NCBI GenBank assembly: GCA_022559985.1
Contig: JAFJTR010000025.1
Span: forward strand, 186,001-250,000
DNA from: Parastagonospora avenae f. sp. tritici 18332-5
Taxonomy: Eukaryota; Ascomycota; Dothideomycetes; Pleosporales; Phaeosphaeriaceae
Direction: 5' to 3'
DNA length: 64,000 nucleotides
The translations under genes were made by a program, and so were the position numbers. Every line of letters starts with the position of its first letter. The stretch's first letter is position 1. The notes beneath the pieces are model-generated. The model saw only the letters and a program-made list of their open reading frames with translations. It ran no database searches and was not told where the DNA came from. Below are positions 34,697 through 45,000 of this stretch, one piece after another.

Positions 34697-35956
34697 TTAA
34701 GAAGTGTATACATCAACTATGCTCCACGACTCCGCGCTCGCAACTGAAACCACATCCCATCCATGACCAGCTTCGGATTCGGAAAGTTCAACACCACCAT
34801 TCGAGTCTTGAAGCTTGACCTCCCTCGCCACCTCTAGCATGATAATCTCCTTTCCATCGTCCGTCACCCATTCGAGAAGGCTGCAGCTCTGCATCTCATC
34901 CAACGCAGGCATATATGTGTCCTGCCTGCAAAAACAACCATAACACATGTCCGGACCCTCGTCGCAGGATCCGTCGTACCCGACCTCCCAGCATCCTGAC
35001 CCGTTCCGATGCCATGCCCAATGGAACTCGCCGAACCATTGATAATCAGTGTCCGGACGGAAGAGCGAGGCGTTCTTAAGCCGCATGGGCTTTTGATACC
35101 AATTAACTGGACTCAAGATGGAGCGCAGGAGCGCGTGGCCTAAAGCGTCGTTCGCATTCGTGGGCTGTGTGGTTGTGCTTTCATCCCCGCAGTAAATGTC
35201 ACATCCTTTGTAATGCTGCCAAACGCGTCTCCTTTCCCATAGCATTGGTTTGAACGATTCAGGGTCGCCGCGTCGGATCCTGTTCTCCTTTACAGCTCGC
35301 ATCTCCGCGATGCGGCGCTGACACCAGACCGAGAAGTTCTCGCCAAATTCGACGTATGGCTCAGCACTCTCGAACGCATCCGCGCCGTGATGAGTGGTGA
35401 TGTACCGAATCATAGCGTCTGGCATATCATGTACCCACGGATCCAGTTCTTCTTCGCGTGGGAAGCACCACTCGACAAAATGATGTTTCGTTCTCCTGAA
35501 AAATCCTCGCGTATGACACGGTACTTCCTTCTGACTCTCTCTAACCGCAAACCTCACATTCTCGGCTTTGCTCTTCTTATTCCGCGTTCGCGCCTGCGCC
35601 TGGCCGGACTTCCGGCATTTGTAGCTATTGCATCCGTTCTTCGGACGCGCTTTGCGTTCTCGGTGCTTGTCGCGCGAGGAGGCACGGAAGTCGCTGTACT
35701 CTTGTGGCATGAGGTGGCCGAAGGGGAAGTTGATGGATCCTTGGTATTCTAGGTATTCTTCGAGCCAATACTCTGGTGTGCAACATGGGCAGGGAGGGAC
35801 ATCATATGCTTCGGCTTCGGGCCATAAGCCGAACAAAGGAGGGAAATCGTCCCGAGGGTTGTCTATTGATTGTGTGGATGAAGTTGAGGGAGTGTAGACA
35901 ACGGATTCTGTATCTGGGCTCATATTAGGCGTGTCAGACTCGAGTTCTAACTCCAT
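34697..35956 (-). CDS. Hypothetical protein
   Basis: Single exon of 419 aa with no recognised domain. The N-terminal 45 residues are acidic and Ser/Thr-rich. A Cys-rich element follows (PPCPCCTPEYW), then a strongly basic stretch (KHRERKARPKNGCNSYKCRK) that could bind nucleic acid or be a nuclear localisation signal. A Trp-rich central part and a second Cys-containing segment (CYGCFCRQD) come next, and the C-terminus is acidic. No signal peptide or membrane span is seen. The gene is convergent with the J-domain gene, with only 13 nt between stop codons. The open length and composition support a real gene, but its role is unknown. Confidence 0.65.
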   Translation of the reverse strand: MELELESDTPNMSPDTESVVYTPSTSSTQSIDNPRDDFPPLFGLWPEAEAYDVPPCPCCTPEYWLEEYLEYQGSINFPFGHLMPQEYSDFRASSRDKHRERKARPKNGCNSYKCRKSGQAQARTRNKKSKAENVRFAVRESQKEVPCHTRGFFRRTKHHFVEWCFPREEELDPWVHDMPDAMIRYITTHHGADAFESAEPYVEFGENFSVWCQRRIAEMRAVKENRIRRGDPESFKPMLWERRRVWQHYKGCDIYCGDESTTTQPTNANDALGHALLRSILSPVNWYQKPMRLKNASLFRPDTDYQWFGEFHWAWHRNGSGCWEVGYDGSCDEGPDMCYGCFCRQDTYMPALDEMQSCSLLEWVTDDGKEIIMLEVAREVKLQDSNGGVELSESEAGHGWDVVSVASAESWSIVDVYTS

Positions 35957-36684
35957 TGGAATGATGCCGGTGGACAGATAAGTGAAGCTTATATCAGAAG
36001 TTCACTCAGCGAAGAGGACTTCTGGAAAGGAGTGATGAGACAATTGTCGAAGACTTGGTTTGATTGAAGTAGTTGAATGGAAAGGAAATTGCTTTTGAGT
36101 CATGAGACTTTGAATGCTCCAGAATGAAATGCATACTCCCAGGCTGCGCCCTTAGCAGTCTGTTGAGGGCGCAGCGAAGGGCGGTAGTGTGCGACCAGAC
36201 TCATCGCATTGCAACACAAGCTGCTGGGAAGACGTAGAATTCATGTCGGTAGCAACTGCGCCTCAAGGCGGTGCTCTACAAGAGGGCATGGTAACTTAGA
36301 AAAGTGTAGTGGGCGGTTGTTGCGGTTCTGGTGGTCCCTTCCTCAACCGTGACGTCATGTGTGCAAGCTAGACACCAGATCCGAGTCTCTGGTTTCCAGA
36401 CTGAGAGTGAAAGGAGGCACGAACTCGTGCGCCACTGATTGTGGACAAGTTCCACCTCAAAAGCCTCCAGATGGTTGCTCTAGATAGCGCCTACATGATG
36501 GCCTCCATTCAAGACTGCTACATGCGTAACAATTCCAAGCAGGCTGTGCAAAAACATGCACGGCGCATGGCCCGTGCGTCATGCTCAGCCGCACCTTCGA
36601 CAATCAGGGCGTCAGCTCAGCCGAACCCAACGATAAGGATTGATCCATGTTCTCGTTTGACTGACAAAACAACGCACCCTCCTT
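35957..36684. promoter_or_regulatory. Divergent intergenic region before the Ras-like gene
   Basis: These 728 nt separate the hypothetical gene from the Ras-like gene. A frame running from 36441 is the extension of the Ras reading region in another frame and has no support. No other feature is seen. Confidence 0.35.
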
Positions 36685-37286
36685 ATGGCGGGGAAATTGG
36701 CATTGTACAAGCTCGTAGTACTGAGGGATGGAGGAGTCGGGAAAACTGCGCTCACTATCCAGGTAATTAATTCTTATCCATCCATATCATTATTCCAGAA
36801 TGATCATCTGCGCCTGCTTAGTTATGTCTTCATCACTTCCTCGAAGAGTACGACCCTACCATTGAGGATTCGTACAGAAAATCGGTCCAAGTCGATGGCA
36901 CTGCCTGCGTTCTCGAAGTCTTTGACACAGCCGGCCAAGAAGAATACGCATCTATGCTTGATTTGTACATCCGTGGCACACAAGGATTCCTGCTTGTCTA
37001 TGATATCACCTCCCGCGTTTCTCTAGGTCGCATTCGCCAATTTTACTCTCAAGTCATGCGTATCAAAGAAAATGAGCGACACAGTCCGCCAATCATATGT
37101 CTTGTCGGAAACAAGTCTGACAAGAGTTCTGAACGGGAAGTGTCATCTCAAGAGGGGTTTGCCCTCGCGAAAGAGCTGAACTGTCTTTTCTTTGAGTCGT
37201 CAAGTAAAGAGCTAGCCAGCGTTGAAGCGTGTTTCTTCGGACTTGTGAGGGAGATACGTACCGTCCAGGCGGCCATGCCAGATTAG
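36685..37286 (+). CDS. Divergent Ras-like small GTPase domain, ends at an in-frame TAG
   Basis: Two exons (36685-36762 and 36822-37286) joined across a 59-nt intron encode 180 aa. The Ras signatures are clear: switch I EEYDPTIEDSYRK, DTAGQEEYASM (G3), GNKSD (G4), and an ESSSKE-type G5. The P-loop reads VLRDGGVGKT, so the first Gly of GxxxxGK is Arg, which should weaken nucleotide handling. There is no CAAX lipidation box before the TAG at 37284-37286. The same frame runs on past that TAG into a basic linker and ankyrin repeats, so this is probably the N-terminal part of a larger fusion gene broken by a nonsense change. Whether the short GTPase is made and works is unknown. Confidence 0.7.
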
Positions 37287-39652
37287 CCAGAGAATAGACC
37301 GCAGCCTCCGAAACGGAGGTCTTCAAGACTAACTTCCTTGACCAGCTTGGTTCGTTCCCCGAAAAGCCAAGTTACGGAGATACGCTCTCGGGACCTAGGA
37401 GAACAAATGGACTTGAATCGCCTCCTTGTAAAGACGGCACAACGAGACAGAATAAAGACCGCAAGAGATCTCCTCGACCGAGGGGCTGACCCTAACGGTG
37501 ATCCGGGTGCTGATGGATGTCCGCTGTACGCCGCCGCTGCTTTAGGTCATACGAAAATGGTGACACTCCTGATCGAATCCGGTGCTGCTGTAAATGCAAG
37601 AAGCATCAGAGGCGCAACATCTTTGATGGTTGCTGCTGCCGAAGGTCACCTTGCAGTGGTCGAAATTCTTCTCGCGCGCGGTGCATCAACAGATGTTCAC
37701 AGCGACAATCACGGGACACCCTCACTGCAGCCGCATTCAGATGCCATATGAAAGTACTCAGGGTATTGATTCTACACGGTGCTAAAGTCAATGAGCGAGG
37801 CGGCCAATATGACACTGCTCTACACACGGTCGCTACGATCGGGAACGAACAGGTGGCCAGACTTCTCTTAGAAGCTGGAGTTGATGCCTACTTACGCGAT
37901 CGATACGGCTGTACGACTTCACAAGTTGCAGCCGCAGCCGGTCACGCTGAGGCCGTTCGGTTGCTCTTAATCAGAAGGGCCCATCTACTAATCGATGATA
38001 CCAGGGGCAGATACGGCAGTGCTTTGCGAGCGGCGAACGATCGGTCACGCTTTGATGTAATGAAAACCCTACTAAATGCTGGGGCCAAGGAAGAGACTTT
38101 GAACGTTCAGCCGCCACAGATCCCTGCTAAGTCCAAAGGCAGTCCACTAGCAGCATCATTGTTTAGCAGTCTTGATGAAGAAATGGTCGAAAAGCTGGAC
38201 GAGAACACTTCACCTGATGGAACAGGGACTTTATCATCCAGTTTGTCGAACAGCAGTCATATTGTAGCAGGCAAGAGGCTGTCTCTCGACGAGATTAGCT
38301 CCGAGATTACTTCTGGGGCAGAAGTATCCGAACAGCGAAGCGCCGAACAGACATCATCTCAACCTGTGGCCACATTGACCCATGCTCTTACCTCGGAAAA
38401 AAGAACGCCACTCCATGATATCACAGCCGCTATAGGTGTCAGAACGTCGAACGTGGGCCATAGGCAATTAGTGGCTAATTCTTCATCCGGTAAAGAAGAT
38501 GAAGCATCGGCAGATGTGGCACATCATAATTATTCCGGATCTCTAAGGATACCCTGGAAGTTGATAAGCCGGCTTGGACAGGGAAGCTGTAGTGTCGTTG
38601 AGGAGGTCCAAGCCACGGATCCCGCACTTCTAGGAACGTGCTACGCTCGAAAAACGTTTGCAGTAGCTCCACGAACCAGACGTAGGCTACTGCTTCTCAT
38701 TCAGAATGAGGTGGACATTTGGAAGACCTTTCATCACCACCACATCACCCAAATTCATTCAACGTACTGCACGGAGCGGGATTTTGCCATCATTATGACT
38801 CCCATTGCTGACATGAACCTTGAAGACTATCTGGCTTACAACAGACAACCAACTGCCGACTCTCCCATCTACTCCTGGTTTGGTTGTCTCGCCACCGCAT
38901 TCGATTACCTTCACGAGCGGAAGATCAAACACCAAGACGTAAAGCCGGCAAACATACTCATGCAAAAGGGCCAAATCGTTATCGCTGACTTCGGGATCTC
39001 CAAAAGCGTTCTCAATGAAGCCACCACTGGATCAATTGGTCCAACGGCTAAAACCTTGATGTACTGCGCCCCTGAAGTAGCTTCACAGAATAACGTCTTG
39101 AGACGCGGCCGAGCCGCTGATATGTTCTTACTTGGATGTGTGTTCCTGGAGATGTTTACTGCACTGCTTTGGGGACACGGTTGTTCAGTCGAGAAGCTTC
39201 ACGATGCCATCTCAAGCGATGACCGAAGAGTCTTCAGTGCATTATCGACTAAGATCTTACAATGGATTCTGATGTTGTACGCGTTCTCTAGAACAAGGCC
39301 CGAAACATCGTTGAACAATACACCAACAAAGACCCCATGTACGCCGGCTCTTCAGTGGTGCTTAGCTATGCTTTTGGACAATCCTGAAAGCAGGATCACA
39401 GCATCTGAACTCAAAGTGGCAATCGATACTTATCAGTCATGGCGATCAAACAGTGCTGGATTTCCGAGTCTTACAGCAAATCCCAGCTGGATTGGCTATT
39501 GCTGCTCCCTTGAACAACACGAAGAACAGGAAGCCTTGTTCGAACCACGGGTGATGAAATCATGGCCAGCATTAACTCTTGATACAGTGAATCTTGGATA
39601 TAATCCATGGAATTGGGATGATGTCGAACGCAGAATGAGCTTTCGTACCTAG
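37287..39652 (+). pseudogene. Ankyrin-repeat / Ser-Thr protein kinase, 3' part of a broken Ras-ankyrin-kinase fusion
   Basis: In frame with the Ras domain after its TAG come PENRPQPPKRRSSRLTSL and about six ankyrin repeats (for example DLLDRGADPN, VTLLIESGAAVNARS, RLLLEAGVDA). A single-base deletion in GGG at 37713-37715 moves the reading to the frame that stays open to the stop at 39652. After a 200-residue Ser-rich linker, a protein kinase domain begins at WKLISRLGQGSCSVV. It keeps the ATP Lys (YARKTF), the helix C Glu (QNEVDIW), HQD in KHQDVKPANIL, DFG and APE, so the catalytic residues are intact (HRD is HQD). A start at 37410 (MDLNRLL) could give a free ankyrin protein. As it stands the full fusion cannot be translated without readthrough and frameshift. 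Confidence 0.65.
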
Positions 39653-40084
39653 GGATTTCGAGACACTGAGCTTGGCACGAATCGGTGTGGCAACGCCTTC
39701 CATACAATGCATGAGCTTGAATAAGCTCGAGGACATATAAAAACTCGCTACGGTACCGAGTAGATTCTGGAGATATACAGGCATGGCTATAGTTGCACAA
39801 TTCACATTACCCTATGCGGTGCATCCTCACTGAGGTATAGACAGCCGCACCTTAGGATCCATCGGCTCTCACCCTCTGCAGACTAAGAGTTGATCCATAT
39901 TCACCTTCGCTCGCGTCCGACTACCCTTAGTAAGCTGTAGACGGCAACAATACCCGTTGTTGCTGTGCAAACGCAGCGGACCCACTTTTATTTTGCAATA
40001 TCTCGCCAGCCCGCTTACATCGCACCAACACCTCAATACTAATCTTTTTTTGATCGATACCCAAAGTTAGATCAACGCAAGAAG
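39653..40084. other. Intergenic region, no gene seen
   Basis: 432 nt, presumably the 3' end of the kinase gene and the promoter of the next small gene. A T-rich tract (CTTTTTTTG) lies near 40043-40051. No reading frame is supported. Confidence 0.35.
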
Positions 40085-40644
40085 ATGACGGGCGCTAATG
40101 CGCCATCGCGGCAAATGCGTAAGTTATTCTCGCATCATATTAGCATGCGACACCAACAATGGTAGCAACGCCGCAAGAAATTGAGCAGTACAGGCTAGAT
40201 ATGAGCAGCCTAGCTCAATTGCAGGCGCACTTCGATGCGTACGAGGATAAGTACTTGCCCGGGAGGTCGGCCCTTGTTGGGTCATGGCGCCCTATGTCCA
40301 CCATGCCTCCGCCAACGCAGACACCACAGCGTGTGGACATGAGCAAGTTCCGGGCTAATGAGCCGCAGGCCACGCAAGACGCGGACATGGAAGAAGAGGA
40401 CGATTTGGCGGTATCGCCAACTCGGTAAGATTAAGTGCCAGAGGAGTCGGTGGCAGACGCACAGGAGGACGATGTGGACATCTTCATGGACTTTGAGGAC
40501 GAGTTGGCGGCATCGCCGAGTGCCGCACCTATGACAGAGAATTGGGGACGAGGAGATGCGCCCGAGGATCAAGTCCTCTGGCCTGGCGAAGAGAGTGAGA
40601 ATGAGGATTGGAATCCTGTCACTGGGAGGATAGAGAAGAAATGA
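40085..40644 (+). CDS. Small acidic hypothetical protein
   Basis: The most consistent model has three exons (40085-40118, 40166-40410, 40465-40644) and 152 aa. The first intron is 47 nt with a GTAAGT donor and TAG acceptor, joining MTGANAPSRQM to PTPQEIEQYRLDM. The second, 54 nt from a weak GTATCG donor to CACAG, removes two in-frame TAA codons (around 40426-40434). If it is not used the protein ends at SPTR. Residues 12-45 are helical (LAQLQAHFDAYEDKYLPGR). The rest is very acidic with repeated DDLA/EDELA and a WNPVTGRIEKK end. No family recognised. A short acidic protein of this kind may be a complex subunit, which is a guess. Confidence 0.5.
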
Positions 40645-40841
40645 GAAGAGTGCCGGGCTTAGGCATGGTCGGCCTCCGTTCAGACATGGCGCGGCATGCC
40701 GCAGGGGCATAGGCCCTAATGAACAATTTCTCTTGCGCTGATGCCTCTTGCAACATTCTTTTGTGACATCCCCACAATTCACTGTGCTCTAAGGCTTGAA
40801 CTTCTGATGATACTGTCCGCGGGGCTGTATGAACTGGACCT

Positions 40842-41378
40842 CTAGCTCATGATCAATATTCCACTCTGCAGAATGGGATGTACTTCGATCAATTGATCTT
40901 CCTCATGAAAGACGTCCCAGCACTCCAAGACCTTCGATTGACCTCTGCAATCTCGGGGACAAAGCGCATCCAAGTCAATAACAAGTTTTTGGATCAATTT
41001 GACAGAGGTTCCGATAGACTCGAGCCAATCTGAGGCAAATATGCCAATGAATTTACCAACTGGATCGTGGCAGAGTGGCCGAGCAACTCCCGGAGCCCTG
41101 GCAATGATCAATGTGTTGTTCCGATAAAATCTCGTCGTAGCCTCGATGCAAAGTTGTTGACAGACCTTAAAGACTTAAAGGTCAGGCGTGTCGTTTAGAC
41201 TAACACCAAATGCTCTTGATCTGAAATAAGGGCTCTGTGAACACTGGACTGTGCTTCCCACAATTTACAGAGGATCATCGTGTTTGAAAATGAAGTCATA
41301 TATCTTGTTCCTTAGTTCGGCCGGAAGAAGCAAGAGGGGGGACCCCTCGTTCTCCGCCGCAGTGATGTCGTCAGACAT
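40842..41378 (-). pseudogene. Decayed F-box/LRNKIYDFIF-type gene
   Basis: From the ATG at 41378 the reading MSDDITAAENEG then LLLLPAELRNKIYDFIF is the hallmark N-terminus of a large fungal family. One frame continues to the stop at 40842 through two in-frame TAA codons, at 41265-41267 and, about 30 codons on, just before VFKVCQQLCIEATTRFY. The latter with FYRNNTLII is the second family block. No intron can remove both stops in phase. Each TAA is one C-to-T change from CAA. The function of the family is not established. Confidence 0.6.
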
Positions 41379-42083
41379 GGGAGGAGCAATCAAGGATTGC
41401 TTTCGGGCTGTCGGATTGGCCAGTGGTTGGATGCTGATGATTGATCGAGGGGGGCTGAACTTAAGAATTGGTTGATATGGGTTTGGGTGTGCAAGAGAAC
41501 GGCCCGATGATGCTGGGCGTGGAACTAAGGGTTTATATAGATCGGGGCTATCGAGGAAGGTCCGAGTGCTCTTTCATCGCAGCCCTGATCAAGGATCTTT
41601 GGCGTAAAGAACGCCAGGCACCCTTAGTACTACTGCCGGTTGCGAGCCGGAGAACGCATGCCTTTCCCTCGAAACTACCGCCTCTGTGGTCGCTGAGCAA
41701 CCAAGGCAGAGACGAGTGTGAATTGTCCTGAACTAGTGAGTACAATGCCTTGTCATTGTCTCGACATGGAATTGACGGAGTAGATAAGGACAACCTGATT
41801 TAGTGAATTCGTATAGACGCAATCATCTGCTACTCAAGTGCAATTGCGTTTCTATAAAGCAATGACTGCGGCAGCAAGAGCTTCCGACAAGCTTTGCGCA
41901 TTAAATTTGCTGCTTTTGTATGCTGATAGAACAGTGATAGGAAAGAAAAGAATACTAATGATGCAAGAGTTGTGAAATATCCGTAACGCCTCCCAATGAC
42001 ATGTCTATGTTATGCAAACGAGTGTTGGGGTATATATATGCAAAGAACCCGCTACCTCTTCCACCCTGTGTCATGCTTTAGTC
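41379..42083. other. Intergenic region before the GAG cluster, no gene seen
   Basis: About 700 nt with no supported gene. It separates the decayed genes from the 3' end of gtb3 and is AT-richer toward 41.9 kb. Confidence 0.35.
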
Positions 42084-45000
42084 TCACAGTCTTCCATCTA
42101 AATTGCCATAGTCTGCAATTTCCATCTCATTCAGATGGCTCCTCGCCCGCAGGCTACTCCTTCCACTCTCGGGCATAGCCAAGCTTTGCCTCATCAAGAC
42201 TGAGCGACGCGGATCTAGTTTTGGTACAGTCCGCTCACTCCTAGAGATACCTTCTACCTCAGTGTCCCCATGGCCGGGCTGCACGGGAGTTTTACCTTTG
42301 CCAGCCGGTGATGGAGTCATGATAGCAGTCGTCGAGTTGCGTGAATGTGCTTTCAGCGGCCTGGCGATAGGCGATCCGGCCGCAGTCCAGGAATCTTCGC
42401 TCTTATCGGATCGAGCGTACATCAACGATGAGCCTGCGGTCCCTGGATCGAGGTCCCACTCTTCTTGCTCCCAGATAGGATCAGAGTACGTTGAAGAGCC
42501 TGATGGCGGATCAATGTATACTGATGAGAATGATGTCGCATTCGAGTGATGTCGTTCAGCGAATGGACGCCGTGGATGTTGCATCTTTTCCAGTTGCGTA
42601 TCGATAATGTTACTAGACACAGTGTCCGTCTGCTGTCGGGTGCGATTCCGGAGCGAGAGAACACGCGCAGGGTTTCTGGGAGGTGGAGTGAGCTTTTCAA
42701 AGCCCAACATCTCGTAGCAGGCTTTGCCGATCCAGAGCATTTGCTCGTGTTCACGCAGATATCGCTCTCCACCAAACGACTTTTGGACGATGGATCGTGC
42801 CATCATTCCGAGCTTGCGACGCTGCTCGGTCTTGTCATACATGCGGCGAGTGATGATCTCCACATCTCGTGGTGTTGGCTTATGCGGTAGCACGGGCGCG
42901 GGTGCACCACCGTCGTCCGCATACTGCGACCATTCGTCAAGCATAGCCAGTAAATTGATCTGGGCACGTGCCAGACCGTAGGCATCGTTCGGCGCCACCA
43001 CCTCACTGTAACGCTTCCCGTCATCCGGGTCAGTGAGTACTCGCAGTGACGCACCGACGTCTGTGCATACCACAGGAGCGCCAGTCAAGGCGGCTTCACC
43101 CAAGGCAAGTGGCAATCCTTCTGATACTGATGAGTTGAGGAAGAGCCAAGTGTTTGCCAGCACCATTGCAGGATCTGCAGTTCCTTTCAACGCAACGCTG
43201 GTGCCAAGACCTTTGCAGGCGAGGATCTCTTGACACTCTGAAGAGTATACTGGAGACTTGTTGAGTGCTCCATATATGTCAAGTTTGTAATCCTTGAAAC
43301 CCCATTCGTTTGAGATGATGTCCGCAGCAAGGAGCGCAGTCTTAATGTCTTTGGCAAACCAGACATGAGAGAGCATAGTTACTGTCGGACTTTTGGTTTT
43401 GATGTCGGTGACCGGTGAGAATTTCTGCATGTCGGTGATGCCGTTCACGATAGGATCGACCTTTCTCTTAAACACATTTCGATGAGTCAGCTGGCCTTTG
43501 GAGCTACCAATCTCCACCTCCCACCCTGGGTTGAAGAAGTCTACACAGCGGAATTAGTCCATAGCTCTGAGAACGCATTGTTCAATACATACCGGCACAA
43601 GGTAAGATCTGATCGGCATGATGTAGAATCAGACAAGATGTCATCTTCATCAGACCAAGAAGAGAGTTCCGGATGAACGGTGGCAGTGTACACATAGCAG
43701 AGGAGAGGTAAAGGTTCGTCTCCCGCCATGAAATTGCGTGATCCCAGATCTGCAATGTGCAGTTCCGTTTAATCTTGCACACAATTCCATAGGAAGCAGA
43801 GACGCTGTGATGAGAAGCCTGAAATACACTCGGTATCTTGTCCGGTATGGGGATCGAGAAAATGAAGAGGTCTAGTAGAGTTAGCGATTGATTCCAACAC
43901 GACCGCCATAACTTACATCTGAACCACAACTCTAGTGCCGTATCGAAATGACCTAGCGTAGGCAGTTCTGTGCGGAACCACTCCGATGCTGGTTGTGCGT
44001 TGGGCATATCTTCTGCTAACCAAAGCTTCCTCCAGGTGTCTTTCACGATGTCGCTAGTCCACACCTCTTTCCAGTGGCGAGAGTCCTCGAAGTAGGTATT
44101 GAGGTTCACCAAGGCTCGTGTAGCTTGCTTAACATCTGCCGAGGTCATGTCGATAGCACGCGCACCACGCACAAGCGCTGTCAATGTTGGTATGAAATTC
44201 ACCTTGATGTCAGTAATCGTGGCTTCTTTGACAAGGTGGTCAACCTCGCTGTCAAGCTTGTTGGTGAACATGCCATGGCTTGGGTGCATAAAGTCAAGAC
44301 CCCATAAGGGGATGACCTTGAGTGATTCCACGTTTTCTTCTGTCTGGTGCTTTGGTAAGCCGAAGTCGTTCGCTGACTCGACGACCATGTGCCATTTGAT
44401 GGTCCGCAAGTTGTTGATGAGATCACGACGGCAAGCAGAAACACCTCCACCCTCGTTCGGCCAAGTACCAGTGTCAACAGCGATCACATGCAGGTTCTCA
44501 TCCGTGTCGCGCTGCAACGTCTTCGTTCGCGTGAAGATGACAGCATCGCCGCCCTGCCCAAAGCTGAAGAGGTCGCTCATACGGATGGCGAGTGGTGTCC
44601 AAGCACTGATGTCACTTGTTAAGTCAGAGCTTGCCATGATCGCATCAGCATGTAACGCAAGGTAGTCTTCAGCTTTCAATAAGCTGCCGCGATCACGGCG
44701 CCGCCAATATGGTCGAAGCAATGCTTCTCTGCGGATCAGCTCCTCATCAACCCAGCGAATGACCACGCCGTCTAGGTCATTGCGCTTTTTCCAAGCCTTC
44801 CACAATTGTGAACGAGCTCTTGACGTAGAGATCTCTTGCTGCTTTATGTTTGTTCGAAAGAGTCGGCTCGCGAAACTTGATGTAGGTGCTTTGAAAGCTA
44901 AGAGTGGATTCTCATCGGTGAATGTGCAGCGCGTGGGCTTATTCAGCACGCCCAACCAATCGTGGCGTATCATATCTGGGGTTTCGACGGAGGCTCCGTT

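Noticed and set aside
37245..37286. Possible 42-nt intron (GTGAGG...TAG) that would remove the stop after the Ras domain
   Set aside because: It would delete the conserved last Ras helix (LVREIR) and is shorter than any other intron in the window.
41069..41090. GTGGCAGAGTGGCCGAGC stretch resembling a tRNA-Leu/Ser D-arm region
   Set aside because: There is no matching B box or acceptor stem downstream, and it lies in the coding remnant of the minus-strand decayed gene.
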